A DNA stretch of 64,000 nt, taken from NCBI RefSeq assembly GCF_036010485.1, contig NZ_CP108568.1, positions 7,697,001 through 7,761,000 on the forward strand, given 5' to 3'. Positions 34,390-41,825 of the stretch are shown here, piece after piece. Position numbers and translations under genes: made by a program. How positions within the stretch are numbered: position 1 is the first letter of the stretch; every line of letters begins with the position of its first letter. This DNA comes from Streptomyces sp. NBC_01198. GTDB taxonomy: Bacteria; Actinomycetota; Actinomycetes; Streptomycetales; Streptomycetaceae. The notes below the pieces were generated by a model. It ran no database searches and was not told the DNA's origin. It saw nothing but the letters and a program-made list of their open reading frames with translations.

Positions 34390-35562
34390 ATGTTCGGTTA
34401 TCGCGTACCCGCACCCGACGAGGCGATGCTGATCTCAGGCGGTCGCCGTGGACTGGGCGGTGCGCCGTTCCGTGTGGTCACCGGGCACGGCAAGTTCGTC
34501 CTGCCCATCTTCCGCAAGACCCGGTTCCTGACCCTGGCGATGTGCGAGTCCGAGGTCGCTGAGACCTGTGTGACCCGGCAGGGCATAGCGCTGACCGTGA
34601 AGGCCGTCATCGCCTTCAAGGTCGGCAACGACCACGAGAGCATCGTCAACGCCGGCCAGCGCTTCCTGTCCGACCAGGACCAGATGTCGATCCTCACCGG
34701 GCGGATCTTCGCCGGCCACCTGCGCTCGATCATCGGCTCGATGACCGTCGAGGAGATCGTCACCGAGCGGCAGAAGCTCGCCACCGAGGTGCTGGAGACC
34801 TCCAAGACCGAGATGGCCAAGATCGGCCTGAGCGTGGACTCGCTGCAGATCCAGTCCATCGACGACGGCGAGACCGGCTACATCGACGCGATGTCCGCCC
34901 CGCACAAGGCGGCCATCCAGCGGCAGGCGCAGATCGCCCAGGCTCAGGCCACCCAGGCCTCGGTGGAGGCCCAGCAGGTCGCCGCCCGCAACCAGGCCGA
35001 GTACGCCCGGCAGACCGCCGTCGTGCAGGCCGAGTATTCCGCCCAGGTGGACCGCGCTCAGGCGCAGGCCGCCCAGGCGGGCCCGCTCGCACAGGCGCAC
35101 GCCCAGCAGGAGGTGCTGGCCGCGCAGACCGAGCTGGCGCTGCGGGCCGCCGAGCTCCGTCAGCAGCAGCTGGTCGCCGAGATCGTCAAGCCCGCGGAGG
35201 CGGAGGCCGAGCGGATCCGGGTGCTCGCCGTCGCCGACGCGGAGCGGATGCGGATCCAGGCCGCCGCGGCGGCCTCCCACGACCGGGTCGCCCTGGACCG
35301 GATGATCATCGACCAGCTCCCGCAGATCGTGAAGGAGGCGGCCGCCGGGCTGTCCGGCGCCAACGTCAACGTCCTCAACGGCGCGGACGGCCTCAGCGAG
35401 ATCGCCGCCGGCCTGGTCAGCCAGGGGCTGACCATCCTGGACTCGGTCCGCAAGAACCTGGGCCCCGACGGCAGCCCCACCGGCTCGCCGTCCGGCGCCG
35501 TCGAACTCCACCGCCCCGGCCGCGGCCGCGGCAAGACCGACGGCCAGGTGGACATCGACTGA
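34390..35562 (+). CDS. SPFH/Band 7 domain protein (flotillin-like)
   Basis: A 390-residue flotillin-like protein. The SPFH domain covers residues ~1-165 (MFGYRVPAPDEAMLISGG, CVTRQGIALTVKAVIAFKVG, GRIFAGHLRSIIGSMTVEEI). It is followed by a long Ala/Gln/Glu-rich coiled coil (about 170-310) with repeated AQAQATQ and AEAERI elements. A terminal domain contains VNVLNGADGLSEIAAG. Proteins of this kind organise membrane microdomains. There is no clear N-terminal transmembrane helix, so attachment may be peripheral. The ATG follows a GAAGGAGAAG site and the gene is paired with the NfeD-like gene. Confidence 0.92.
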   Translation: MFGYRVPAPDEAMLISGGRRGLGGAPFRVVTGHGKFVLPIFRKTRFLTLAMCESEVAETCVTRQGIALTVKAVIAFKVGNDHESIVNAGQRFLSDQDQMSILTGRIFAGHLRSIIGSMTVEEIVTERQKLATEVLETSKTEMAKIGLSVDSLQIQSIDDGETGYIDAMSAPHKAAIQRQAQIAQAQATQASVEAQQVAARNQAEYARQTAVVQAEYSAQVDRAQAQAAQAGPLAQAHAQQEVLAAQTELALRAAELRQQQLVAEIVKPAEAEAERIRVLAVADAERMRIQAAAAASHDRVALDRMIIDQLPQIVKEAAAGLSGANVNVLNGADGLSEIAAGLVSQGLTILDSVRKNLGPDGSPTGSPSGAVELHRPGRGRGKTDGQVDID

Positions 35563-35745
35563 TCGCGCGGCCGGATCGGGACCCGCCCGGGAGCGCCGAG
35601 GAGCAGTTCGCGGGAAACTGGGAGAGATGTCCAGGAATGCCCCGTTTCGCACCGGGTAGTCGGCCGATATGGCCGGTCCGAGCCATCGCCACGGCGAGTG
35701 AGGGCCCGTGACGGCCCTCGGCCTCTCGGGGCAAGGAGGTACGCG

Positions 35746-36111
35746 ATGGTCCTTTCCCTTCACGAGCGAAGAGTGATCGCGGACATGGAACGGTCCCTGT
35801 CCCAGGAGGATCCGCGGCTGTCGCAGCGGCTCGCGGACTTCGGCCGGACATACCCAGAACCGACCCGGCCGCCTCCGCCCGTCGAGCAGGCGCCCGCGGA
35901 ACGGGGCGACGGCAGACGCGCCGGGCGGTTCACCGTCTGGTCGATAGCCGTGGCGATCACGCTGCTGTGCGGGGCGCTCGCCCTGTCGGCGGCCGGGTTG
36001 CTGGCCGCCGCCACGGTCGCGGCGCTCTGCGGAGTGGCGTGCTGGTCGGTGTACCGCCGCCAGCGGCGCAGACGGCCCGGCGGGCCGCCGGGGGGCCGGC
36101 TGAGGCGTTAG
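35746..36111 (+). CDS. DUF3040 domain-containing membrane protein
   Basis: A 121-residue protein with the DUF3040 N-terminus (LSLHERRVIADMERSLSQED PRL pattern), a Pro-rich linker and two adjacent transmembrane helices (about residues 65-103), ending in an Arg-rich tail. The ATG has a strong AAGGAGG site. A short inverted repeat AGGGCC-N6-GGCCCT lies at 35701-35718, upstream. DUF3040 genes are common in streptomycetes and sometimes stress-sigma dependent, but function is unknown. It converges on the DHFR-like gene with a 10-bp gap. Confidence 0.85.
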   Translation: MVLSLHERRVIADMERSLSQEDPRLSQRLADFGRTYPEPTRPPPPVEQAPAERGDGRRAGRFTVWSIAVAITLLCGALALSAAGLLAAATVAALCGVACWSVYRRQRRRRPGGPPGGRLRR

Positions 36112-36121
36112 CCGCGCCGGC

Positions 36122-36685
36122 TCAGGCCGGGGCGTAGCGCTGCAGGGTGATGCCGCTGCGGAAGGTCCGTGCCGCGAGCAGGCGCAGCCGGGGGATCTCA
36201 TGTCCCTCCGGGAACAGGCGCCGCCCGCGGCCCTGCACTGCCGGGTGGACGAACATGCGGTACTCGTCCACGAGGCCCGCGGCGATCACCGCGTGGGCCA
36301 GGGTGATGCTGCCGGTGAGGACGATCTCCTTGCCGCCGTCGCGCGCCTTGAGGGCGGTCACCTCCTCGACCGGATCGCCGGAGAGCACCGTCGAGTTCCC
36401 CCACCGCGGGTCGGTGAGGGTGCCCGAGACGACGTATTTGCTCACCTGGTCGAGGTAGGCCGTGATACCTGAGGTGTCGTCGGTCTGCAGCGGCCAGTAG
36501 CCGCGGAAGTCCTCGAAGGTCCGCCGGCCGAGGAGCAGCGCGTCCGAGGCGCTGTCCTGCCGCCTGATCTCCTCCAGGACGTCGCCCATGTCGGCGCCCT
36601 GCTGATTCTGCGGGCTGAACCAGTCCGTGAGCATCTCCACCGAGCCGTCGACGGTGACGTTCTGTGTGATCGCGAGCTTGCGCAT
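36122..36685 (-). CDS. Dihydrofolate reductase family protein (RibD C-terminal-like)
   Basis: A 187-residue protein of the RibD-C/DHFR-like fold: MRKLAITQNVTVDGSVEML at the N-terminus, LLLGRRTFEDFRGYWP, and EIVLTGSITLAHAVIAAGLV followed by DEYRMFVHPAVQGRGRRLF. These match the family of small NADPH-dependent reductases common in actinomycetes; true folate reduction is not established for them. The ATG start has a GGAGGAGCGG site. It stands alone, divergent from the next gene. Confidence 0.85.
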   Translation of the reverse strand: MRKLAITQNVTVDGSVEMLTDWFSPQNQQGADMGDVLEEIRRQDSASDALLLGRRTFEDFRGYWPLQTDDTSGITAYLDQVSKYVVSGTLTDPRWGNSTVLSGDPVEEVTALKARDGGKEIVLTGSITLAHAVIAAGLVDEYRMFVHPAVQGRGRRLFPEGHEIPRLRLLAARTFRSGITLQRYAPA

Positions 36686-36882
36686 GCCGCTCCTCCTGCG
36701 ATGGCGGGTCCGGCTGTCATGACTGCCCCGGAGCCGGGGAATCATCGGCGGTCCGCACCGGCACCGCCACGGTCGGCGGTACAGGACTGGGAACCCGCGC
36801 CGATGACCCGGACAGTGAGGGTAGGGCCCGGCCTTCCGCGGGAGGACCGCGGCTGTCCCCGTCAGCTGTGAAAGGACCCGTC

Positions 36883-37758
36883 ATGCGCGTCTTCCTCACC
36901 GGCGGTTCCGGCTACGTCGGCGCGTCCGTCGTACCTGCTCTGCTCCGCGGCGGCCACGACGTCACGGCGCTCGCCCGCAGCGAGTCCTCCGCCGCGGCGC
37001 TCGCGGCGCTCGGCGCCACCCCGGTGCGCGGCGATCTGACCGACGCGGAGGTGCTCAGCGGCGCGGCGGCGCAGGCCGACGGCGCGATCCACCTCGGCGC
37101 GATCAGCAGCGGCGACGCCGCGGCCGTCGACCTGGCCGCGGCCCGTGCGATGCAGACCGGTCTCGACGGCCGCGGCGCCTACGTCCACACCGGCGGGGTG
37201 TGGGTGTACGGCGACACCGACGGCGTGGTGGACGAGGACGCGCCGAAGGCCCCGCCGCCGATCACCGCGTGGCGCGTGGCCAACGAGGAGGCGGTGCTGG
37301 CCGACGCGGACCGCGGCGGCCGCCCGGTACTCGTCATGCCGGGCCTCGTCTACGGCAACGGCGGCCACCTGATCAAGGCGTTCTTCACCGACCCCGGCCG
37401 GGCCGCGGGCGCGGTCCCGCAGATCGGCGACGGCAGCGGCCACTGGTCGCTCATCCACGTGGAGGATCTCGCCGAGCTGTACGTCAAGGCGCTGGACGCC
37501 GCCCCGGGCTCGGTCTACGCGGCCGTCAGCGACCAGAACGTCCGGATCGCCGACATCTCGCAGGCGCTCTCGGTGGCGATCGGCCGCCCGGGCAGCATCG
37601 AGACGATCACCCTGGAGCAGGCCATCGAGCGGATGGGGCCGATCGCCGAGGCCTTCGCGCTCGACCAGCAGCTCACCGGCGCCCGCGCCCGCCGCGAACT
37701 GAAGTGGGCCCCGCGGTATCTGGACGCCCTCGCCGAGCTGGAGACCGCGGGCGGCTGA
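36883..37758 (+). CDS. NAD-dependent epimerase/dehydratase family protein
   Basis: A 291-residue extended short-chain dehydrogenase. The cofactor loop FLTGGSGYVGASVVPAL is at the N-terminus. The usual catalytic YxxxK is absent as such: the region reads VHTGGVWVYGDTDGVVDEDA and ITAWRVANEEAVL, as in NmrA/SDR-like atypical members. VMPGLVYGNGGHLIKAFF and WSLIHVEDLAELYVKAL complete the fold. I chose the ATG at 36883 with GAAAGGA upstream. Substrate unknown. Confidence 0.85.
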   Translation: MRVFLTGGSGYVGASVVPALLRGGHDVTALARSESSAAALAALGATPVRGDLTDAEVLSGAAAQADGAIHLGAISSGDAAAVDLAAARAMQTGLDGRGAYVHTGGVWVYGDTDGVVDEDAPKAPPPITAWRVANEEAVLADADRGGRPVLVMPGLVYGNGGHLIKAFFTDPGRAAGAVPQIGDGSGHWSLIHVEDLAELYVKALDAAPGSVYAAVSDQNVRIADISQALSVAIGRPGSIETITLEQAIERMGPIAEAFALDQQLTGARARRELKWAPRYLDALAELETAGG

Positions 37759-37782
37759 CGCCGGCCGGTCGGGCCGGTCGGG

Positions 37783-38610
37783 TCACGCGCCGGCGGGGGC
37801 CGCTGCGACGGGCGCCCGGGTCGCGGCCCGCAGGCGAGGGCAGGTGGAGCAGGTCTCCTCGGGCCGGATCGTGTAGTGCATGCAGCAGCCGATCCGGGTA
37901 CGGGTCAGCCGCTCGGGCCCGGGGTGGCCGTCGGGGAGCGGGCGGAAGCGGGCGCCGCCGGGGAAGGGCGGGGTCGGCGCGGGGAGCAGCCGGGTCGCCA
38001 GGTCCGCCGCGTGGTCCTCCTCGCCCAGGGCCCGGCCCAGGTGCCACAGCCCGGAGATCAGGTCGTCGCCCACCATGCCCCACAGGGCGCGGGTGCCGCG
38101 CCGCAGATCGGGCCGCAGGACGCCGAGCAGCGGACGGACGTGGTCGGCGACCGCCCGGCGCAGCTCCGCGCCCAGCGCCTCTTCGCAGTCCAGCACCCGC
38201 GCCTGCCCGCTGCCGGCCGCCGGGTCACCTGGCAGGCAGGCGAAGGGGCCGGGCACCACCCGCACTGAGCCGCCGGGCCCCAGCAGGACGTCGGCAGGGC
38301 GCAGCAGCGGCACTCGCCGCTCCAGGTACCAGGGTCCGCTGATCAGCAGGCAGACCGACCAGAGGTAGCCGTGCAGGGCGCGGGAGGCGACCACGTCGTC
38401 GCGCGCCTCCGCCGCGTAGCAGACCCGGATCTCGGCGGCCTCGGCCGCCAGCCAGGACTGCCGGGCGGCGGCGTCGTCCACCAGCCGGGCGCCGTCGACC
38501 CAGCCCGGCGCGGTCCGGCCCGGTCCGGGTGGGCTGCCCGGCGCGGCGGCGTCGAGGCCCAGCTCGGGACAGAGCGCGGCCAGCCGCCGGTAGGCCAGGA
38601 CCAGGCTCAC
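37783..38610 (-). CDS. FhuF-like ferric-siderophore reductase, (2Fe-2S)
   Basis: A 275-residue protein with a C-terminal [2Fe-2S] motif of FhuF spacing: Cys242-Cys243, ten residues, Cys254, two residues, Cys257 (GCCMHYTIRPEETCSTCPR). FhuF-type enzymes reduce Fe(III) in imported siderophores in the cytosol. The GTG start at 38610 follows GAGGGGA; a longer frame to 38679 would run through an iron box. It is divergent from the siderophore biosynthesis operon and shares its iron-box control region, so it is probably the iron-release enzyme for that siderophore. Confidence 0.87.
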   Translation of the reverse strand: MSLVLAYRRLAALCPELGLDAAAPGSPPGPGRTAPGWVDGARLVDDAAARQSWLAAEAAEIRVCYAAEARDDVVASRALHGYLWSVCLLISGPWYLERRVPLLRPADVLLGPGGSVRVVPGPFACLPGDPAAGSGQARVLDCEEALGAELRRAVADHVRPLLGVLRPDLRRGTRALWGMVGDDLISGLWHLGRALGEEDHAADLATRLLPAPTPPFPGGARFRPLPDGHPGPERLTRTRIGCCMHYTIRPEETCSTCPRLRAATRAPVAAAPAGA

Positions 38611-38636
38611 GGACGCTCCCCTCGGCTTGCTGAGTT

Positions 38637-38655
38637 TGAAGTAAGGCTGACCTAA
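38637..38655 (-). promoter_or_regulatory. Iron box (DmdR/IdeR type) before the FhuF-like gene
   Basis: The 19-mer TGAAGTAAGGCTGACCTAA agrees at 14 of 19 positions with the consensus TTAGGTTAGGCTCACCTAA (recalled). It lies 27 bp before the GTG start of the reductase gene, where repressor binding in iron-replete cells would block expression. Confidence 0.75.
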
Positions 38656-38700
38656 CCATGATCTTCGTCCGGTGGGCAACTCGACTCGCCCAGGGATGAA

Positions 38701-38731
38701 TTGACAGCCTTAGGTATGCCTAACCTAGGCT
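38701..38731 (+). promoter_or_regulatory. Promoter with overlapping iron box for the siderophore operon
   Basis: TTGACA (38701-38706) and TAGGCT (38726-38731) are spaced by 19 bp. Between and over them lies TTAGGTATGCCTAACCTAG (38710-38728), again 14 of 19 matches to the iron-box consensus. DmdR1/IdeR binding would occlude this promoter. The start codon is 75 bp downstream. Confidence 0.8.
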
Positions 38732-38805
38732 CAGCGCGCTGTGGACCTGCCGCCCGCCTGAACCGGGCGGCCCGGCCCGTCCCCTCCGCGCGGAAGCTGA
38801 CCCCT

Positions 38806-40020
38806 GTGCAGATGTACCTGCTGGCCCTGAACCCGACGGACTCCGTCACCGAGGGGTTCCTGCCGGCCGCGCGTCGCCTCGGCCTGACCGTCACCGTCCT
38901 CACCGACCAGCCGGATGCGCACCGCGCGGTGGCCGGGGACGCCTACGACGGCGTGGAGGTGCTGGAGTGCCCGGTGCGCGACTTCCGGGCGGTCGTGGCC
39001 CGGATCTCCGCCCACCGGCGGCCCGGCATCGTGTTCAGCAACAGCGACCACCTCCAGGTCCAGACGGCGCTGGCCGCCGCGTACTTCGGCCTGCCGGCCA
39101 AGGACTGGCGGGTCGCGCTGCGGACGAAGGACAAGGCCGAGATGCGCCGCCGGCTGGCCGCGGCCGGCCTGCCCGCGGGCACCGCGGTCCACGCCGTCGA
39201 GCTGCCCGCGGGGCAGGATCCGGCGACGGCGCGGGACCAGCAGGACATCCGCTATCCGAGCGTGCTCAAGCCGCGGGAGGGGGTCGCCAGCGAGGACGTC
39301 GTCCTGGTGCGCGACCGGGCCGAACTGGCCGCCCGCTGGGCGGAGATCAGCGCCCGTCGCCCCGGCGACGCCCTGGTCGTCGAGGAGTTCCTGCCAGGCG
39401 ACCTGTGCACGCTGGAGACCGTCGGCGACGGCACCACCCGCCGGGTGCTCGGCGGATTCCGCACCCGGCTGTCACCGCCGCCGTACTTCATCGAGGAGCG
39501 GCTGACGTGGGACCCGGACCTGCCCGCGCCCGTCGTGGCCCAGGTGCTGGCACAACTCGACGCCCTCGGCGTGGGGTTCGGCGCCTGCCACACCGAATTC
39601 GTGCTGGACCGCGGCCGGGCCAGGCTCGTCGAGGTCAACTACCGGGCCATCGGGGACCAGTGCGACCTGCTGCTGGCCGATCTGCTCCAGGTCCCGCTGT
39701 TCGAGCTCGTCCTGCGCGTCCACCTGGGTGAACCACTGCCGCCCGGCCCGTGGCCGGCGTCCCGGCGCGCCGCCTGCCTCGCCTACCCCTACGCCCGCGA
39801 GGCCGGCACGCTCACCGCCGCACCGGCCGCCGAGGACCTGGAGCTCGACGGGGTACGGCTGGCCTACCGGCCGCTGCGCGCCGTCGGCAGCCACCGGCCG
39901 CTGCACCACACCAACCGCGACCTGCTCGGCGTCGTGCGGGCCAGCGGCCCCGACCAGCAGGCCGTGGACCGCACGGTGGACGCCTTCGTGGCTGCCAGGA
40001 CCTGGGAGATCACCGCGTGA
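38806..40020 (+). CDS. ATP-grasp ligase of the siderophore operon (PvsA-like)
   Basis: A 404-residue ATP-grasp enzyme expected to join a carboxylate to an amine using ATP. The pre-ATP-grasp domain holds YLLALNPTDSVTEGFLPAAR. The central ATP-binding part shows SVLKPREGVASEDVVLV and DALVVEEFLPGDLCTLE. The metal-binding end is RLVEVNYRAIGDQCDLLLAD. I chose the GTG at 38806 because GGAAG lies at the right distance. It is first in a four-gene, fully coupled operon with two IucA/IucC synthetases and a decarboxylase, the order of vibrioferrin pvsA-B-D-E. The substrate amino acid is unknown. Confidence 0.85.
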   Translation: MQMYLLALNPTDSVTEGFLPAARRLGLTVTVLTDQPDAHRAVAGDAYDGVEVLECPVRDFRAVVARISAHRRPGIVFSNSDHLQVQTALAAAYFGLPAKDWRVALRTKDKAEMRRRLAAAGLPAGTAVHAVELPAGQDPATARDQQDIRYPSVLKPREGVASEDVVLVRDRAELAARWAEISARRPGDALVVEEFLPGDLCTLETVGDGTTRRVLGGFRTRLSPPPYFIEERLTWDPDLPAPVVAQVLAQLDALGVGFGACHTEFVLDRGRARLVEVNYRAIGDQCDLLLADLLQVPLFELVLRVHLGEPLPPGPWPASRRAACLAYPYAREAGTLTAAPAAEDLELDGVRLAYRPLRAVGSHRPLHHTNRDLLGVVRASGPDQQAVDRTVDAFVAARTWEITA

Positions 40021-41825
40021 GCCGGCCCCGTGCGAAGCACCGGCAGGACGCCACCGAGGCCGCGCTGCTGCTGCGGGTGCTGAGCACGTTACTGCGCGAG
40101 GACGTGTGCGGCCTCCGCACCCGCGGCGTCGCGGAGGACCGCGCGGACGGCCGCTGGCTGCGGCTCCGCGGGCCGGGGGAGGACGACCTGCTGCTGCCGG
40201 TCGAGGACGACGGCTTCCAGTGCGAGTACGCGGCCCGGCTGCCGCTGCTGCGCGCCGAGACGCCCGGCCCGCGACCCGCGTCCGGCGGGCGTGAGGTGAC
40301 GGCCGGCGAGGACGTGATCGCCGCCCTGGCCCGGCACGCCGCGGCCGAGGACGCGGCCGGATTCGCGGCGTTCGCGGCCGAGTACCGCGACGCGCTGACC
40401 TCGCTGCGGCTCCAGCAGAGCACCCGCGCGCAGACCATGGCCCGGCTGACCGCCCGCCACGGCCCCGATCCGGCGACGTGGCGCGGGCAGGCCGCATCCC
40501 TCGCCTTCGACACCCTCGCCGCACGCCTCGGCCACCCGCTCTACCCGACCTCCGCGGCCTTCCCGGGTCTGACCGCCGACCAGATCCTCCACCACGCGCC
40601 CGAGTTCGCACCGTCCTTCGCGCTGCGCTGGCTCGCCCTGCCCCGTACCTCGCTCACGCTGAGCCCCCCGGCGGCGCAAGGACCGCTGACCGCCTTCTGG
40701 CCCGCGCCCTCCGACCTGGGCCTCGCCGGGCTCGACCGCAGCCATGTCGCGCTGCCCGTGCACCCGCTGACCGCCGGCGGGCCGCTGGAGCAGGCCCTGC
40801 GCGCCACGGGCCTGGCTGGTCATGCGGTGCTCGCCGAGCCGCCGTACCTGACCGCCGAACCCACCCTGTCGACCCGTACGGTGGCGCTGCCCGAGCACCC
40901 CGGGCTCCACCTCAAGCTGCCGCTGCCCACCGCCACGCTCGGCCTGCTCAACCGCCGCACCATCAAGCCCGGCACGCTGGCCGACGGGGCCGCCGCCCAG
41001 CGGCTGCTGGCCGAAATGACCGCGCGCGAACCGCGGTTCGCGGGGCGCGTCCTGCACAGCGACGAGACCCGCTGGGCGCACGCCGGCCACGAGCTGATCG
41101 CCGTGCTGGTCCGCCGGCAGCCCGCCGGACTCGACGACTGCACCGCCTTGCCGCTGGCGGCGCTGCCCGCCGCCGCACCCGACGGCCGGCTCGTCGCCGA
41201 CCACCTCGCCGACCGCTACACCGGCGGCGATCCGGTGGCGTTGCTGGACGCCGTCCTCACCGTGCTGCTGGACTGGCAGACGACGCTGTTCGGCTACGGC
41301 ATCGCGCTGGAGTCCCACCAGCAGAACGTCTCGCTGCTGCTGGACGACAGCACCGGGTCCACCCGGGTCCGCCTGCTGTTCAAGGACGACGACGGGCTGC
41401 GGATCAACCGCCGCCGGCTGGCCGCCGCCCTGGCGGAGGACCCCCGGGGGGCCACCGCGGTGGCGGGCTTCGACGACCCCCGGATCGTCACCGACGACGA
41501 CGCGCCGCTGCTCGACGTCTTCACCACCATCACCGTCCACCTGTGCGCGGGAGCCCTGGCGGTCGCGCTGTCCGGACCCGGCCGCGCCCCGCTGCCCCGG
41601 CTGCTGCGGCTGGTCCGTGACCGCCTCGCCGAGGCGGTGGACCGGCTCGGCGACCGCCCCGGCGGGCCCGGACGCGCGCTGCGTACCGCCGTGCTCGACG
41701 CGGACCGGCTGCCGGTCAAGGCGATGGTGACCGCAGGCACGCTGCTCACCAAGCGCCGCTCGGGTGCCTCCGACATCAACAAGCACTACACGACCGGCCC
41801 CAACTACCTTCGGCGCGCGCACTGA
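40017..41825 (+). CDS. IucA/IucC family NRPS-independent siderophore synthetase, first copy
   Basis: A 602-residue NIS synthetase that would form an amide or ester between a carboxylic acid and an amine or alcohol via an acyl-adenylate. The fold-typical blocks are LHLKLPLPTATLGLLNRRTI, FGYGIALESHQQNVSLLLD and RVRLLFKDDDGLRINRR, plus the FhuF-like C-terminal region ending KRRSGASDINKHY. The N-terminal phosphate-binding block, normally GHPxHPxxKxRxG, reads GHPLYPTSAAFPG and lacks the usual second His and Lys/Arg. GTG start, 4-bp overlap with the ligase gene and 1-bp overlap with the second synthetase. Subtype not assignable by eye. Confidence 0.9.
   Translation: MSRPRAKHRQDATEAALLLRVLSTLLREDVCGLRTRGVAEDRADGRWLRLRGPGEDDLLLPVEDDGFQCEYAARLPLLRAETPGPRPASGGREVTAGEDVIAALARHAAAEDAAGFAAFAAEYRDALTSLRLQQSTRAQTMARLTARHGPDPATWRGQAASLAFDTLAARLGHPLYPTSAAFPGLTADQILHHAPEFAPSFALRWLALPRTSLTLSPPAAQGPLTAFWPAPSDLGLAGLDRSHVALPVHPLTAGGPLEQALRATGLAGHAVLAEPPYLTAEPTLSTRTVALPEHPGLHLKLPLPTATLGLLNRRTIKPGTLADGAAAQRLLAEMTAREPRFAGRVLHSDETRWAHAGHELIAVLVRRQPAGLDDCTALPLAALPAAAPDGRLVADHLADRYTGGDPVALLDAVLTVLLDWQTTLFGYGIALESHQQNVSLLLDDSTGSTRVRLLFKDDDGLRINRRRLAAALAEDPRGATAVAGFDDPRIVTDDDAPLLDVFTTITVHLCAGALAVALSGPGRAPLPRLLRLVRDRLAEAVDRLGDRPGGPGRALRTAVLDADRLPVKAMVTAGTLLTKRRSGASDINKHYTTGPNYLRRAH

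Noticed and set aside
38611..38679. Longer start for the FhuF-like gene
   Set aside because: The extra 23 residues would be coded across the iron box at 38637-38655.
38701..38805. Longer TTG start for the ATP-grasp siderophore ligase
   Set aside because: It would begin inside the TTGACA promoter and read through the iron box; the GTG at 38806 has a ribosome site and a family-like N-terminus.
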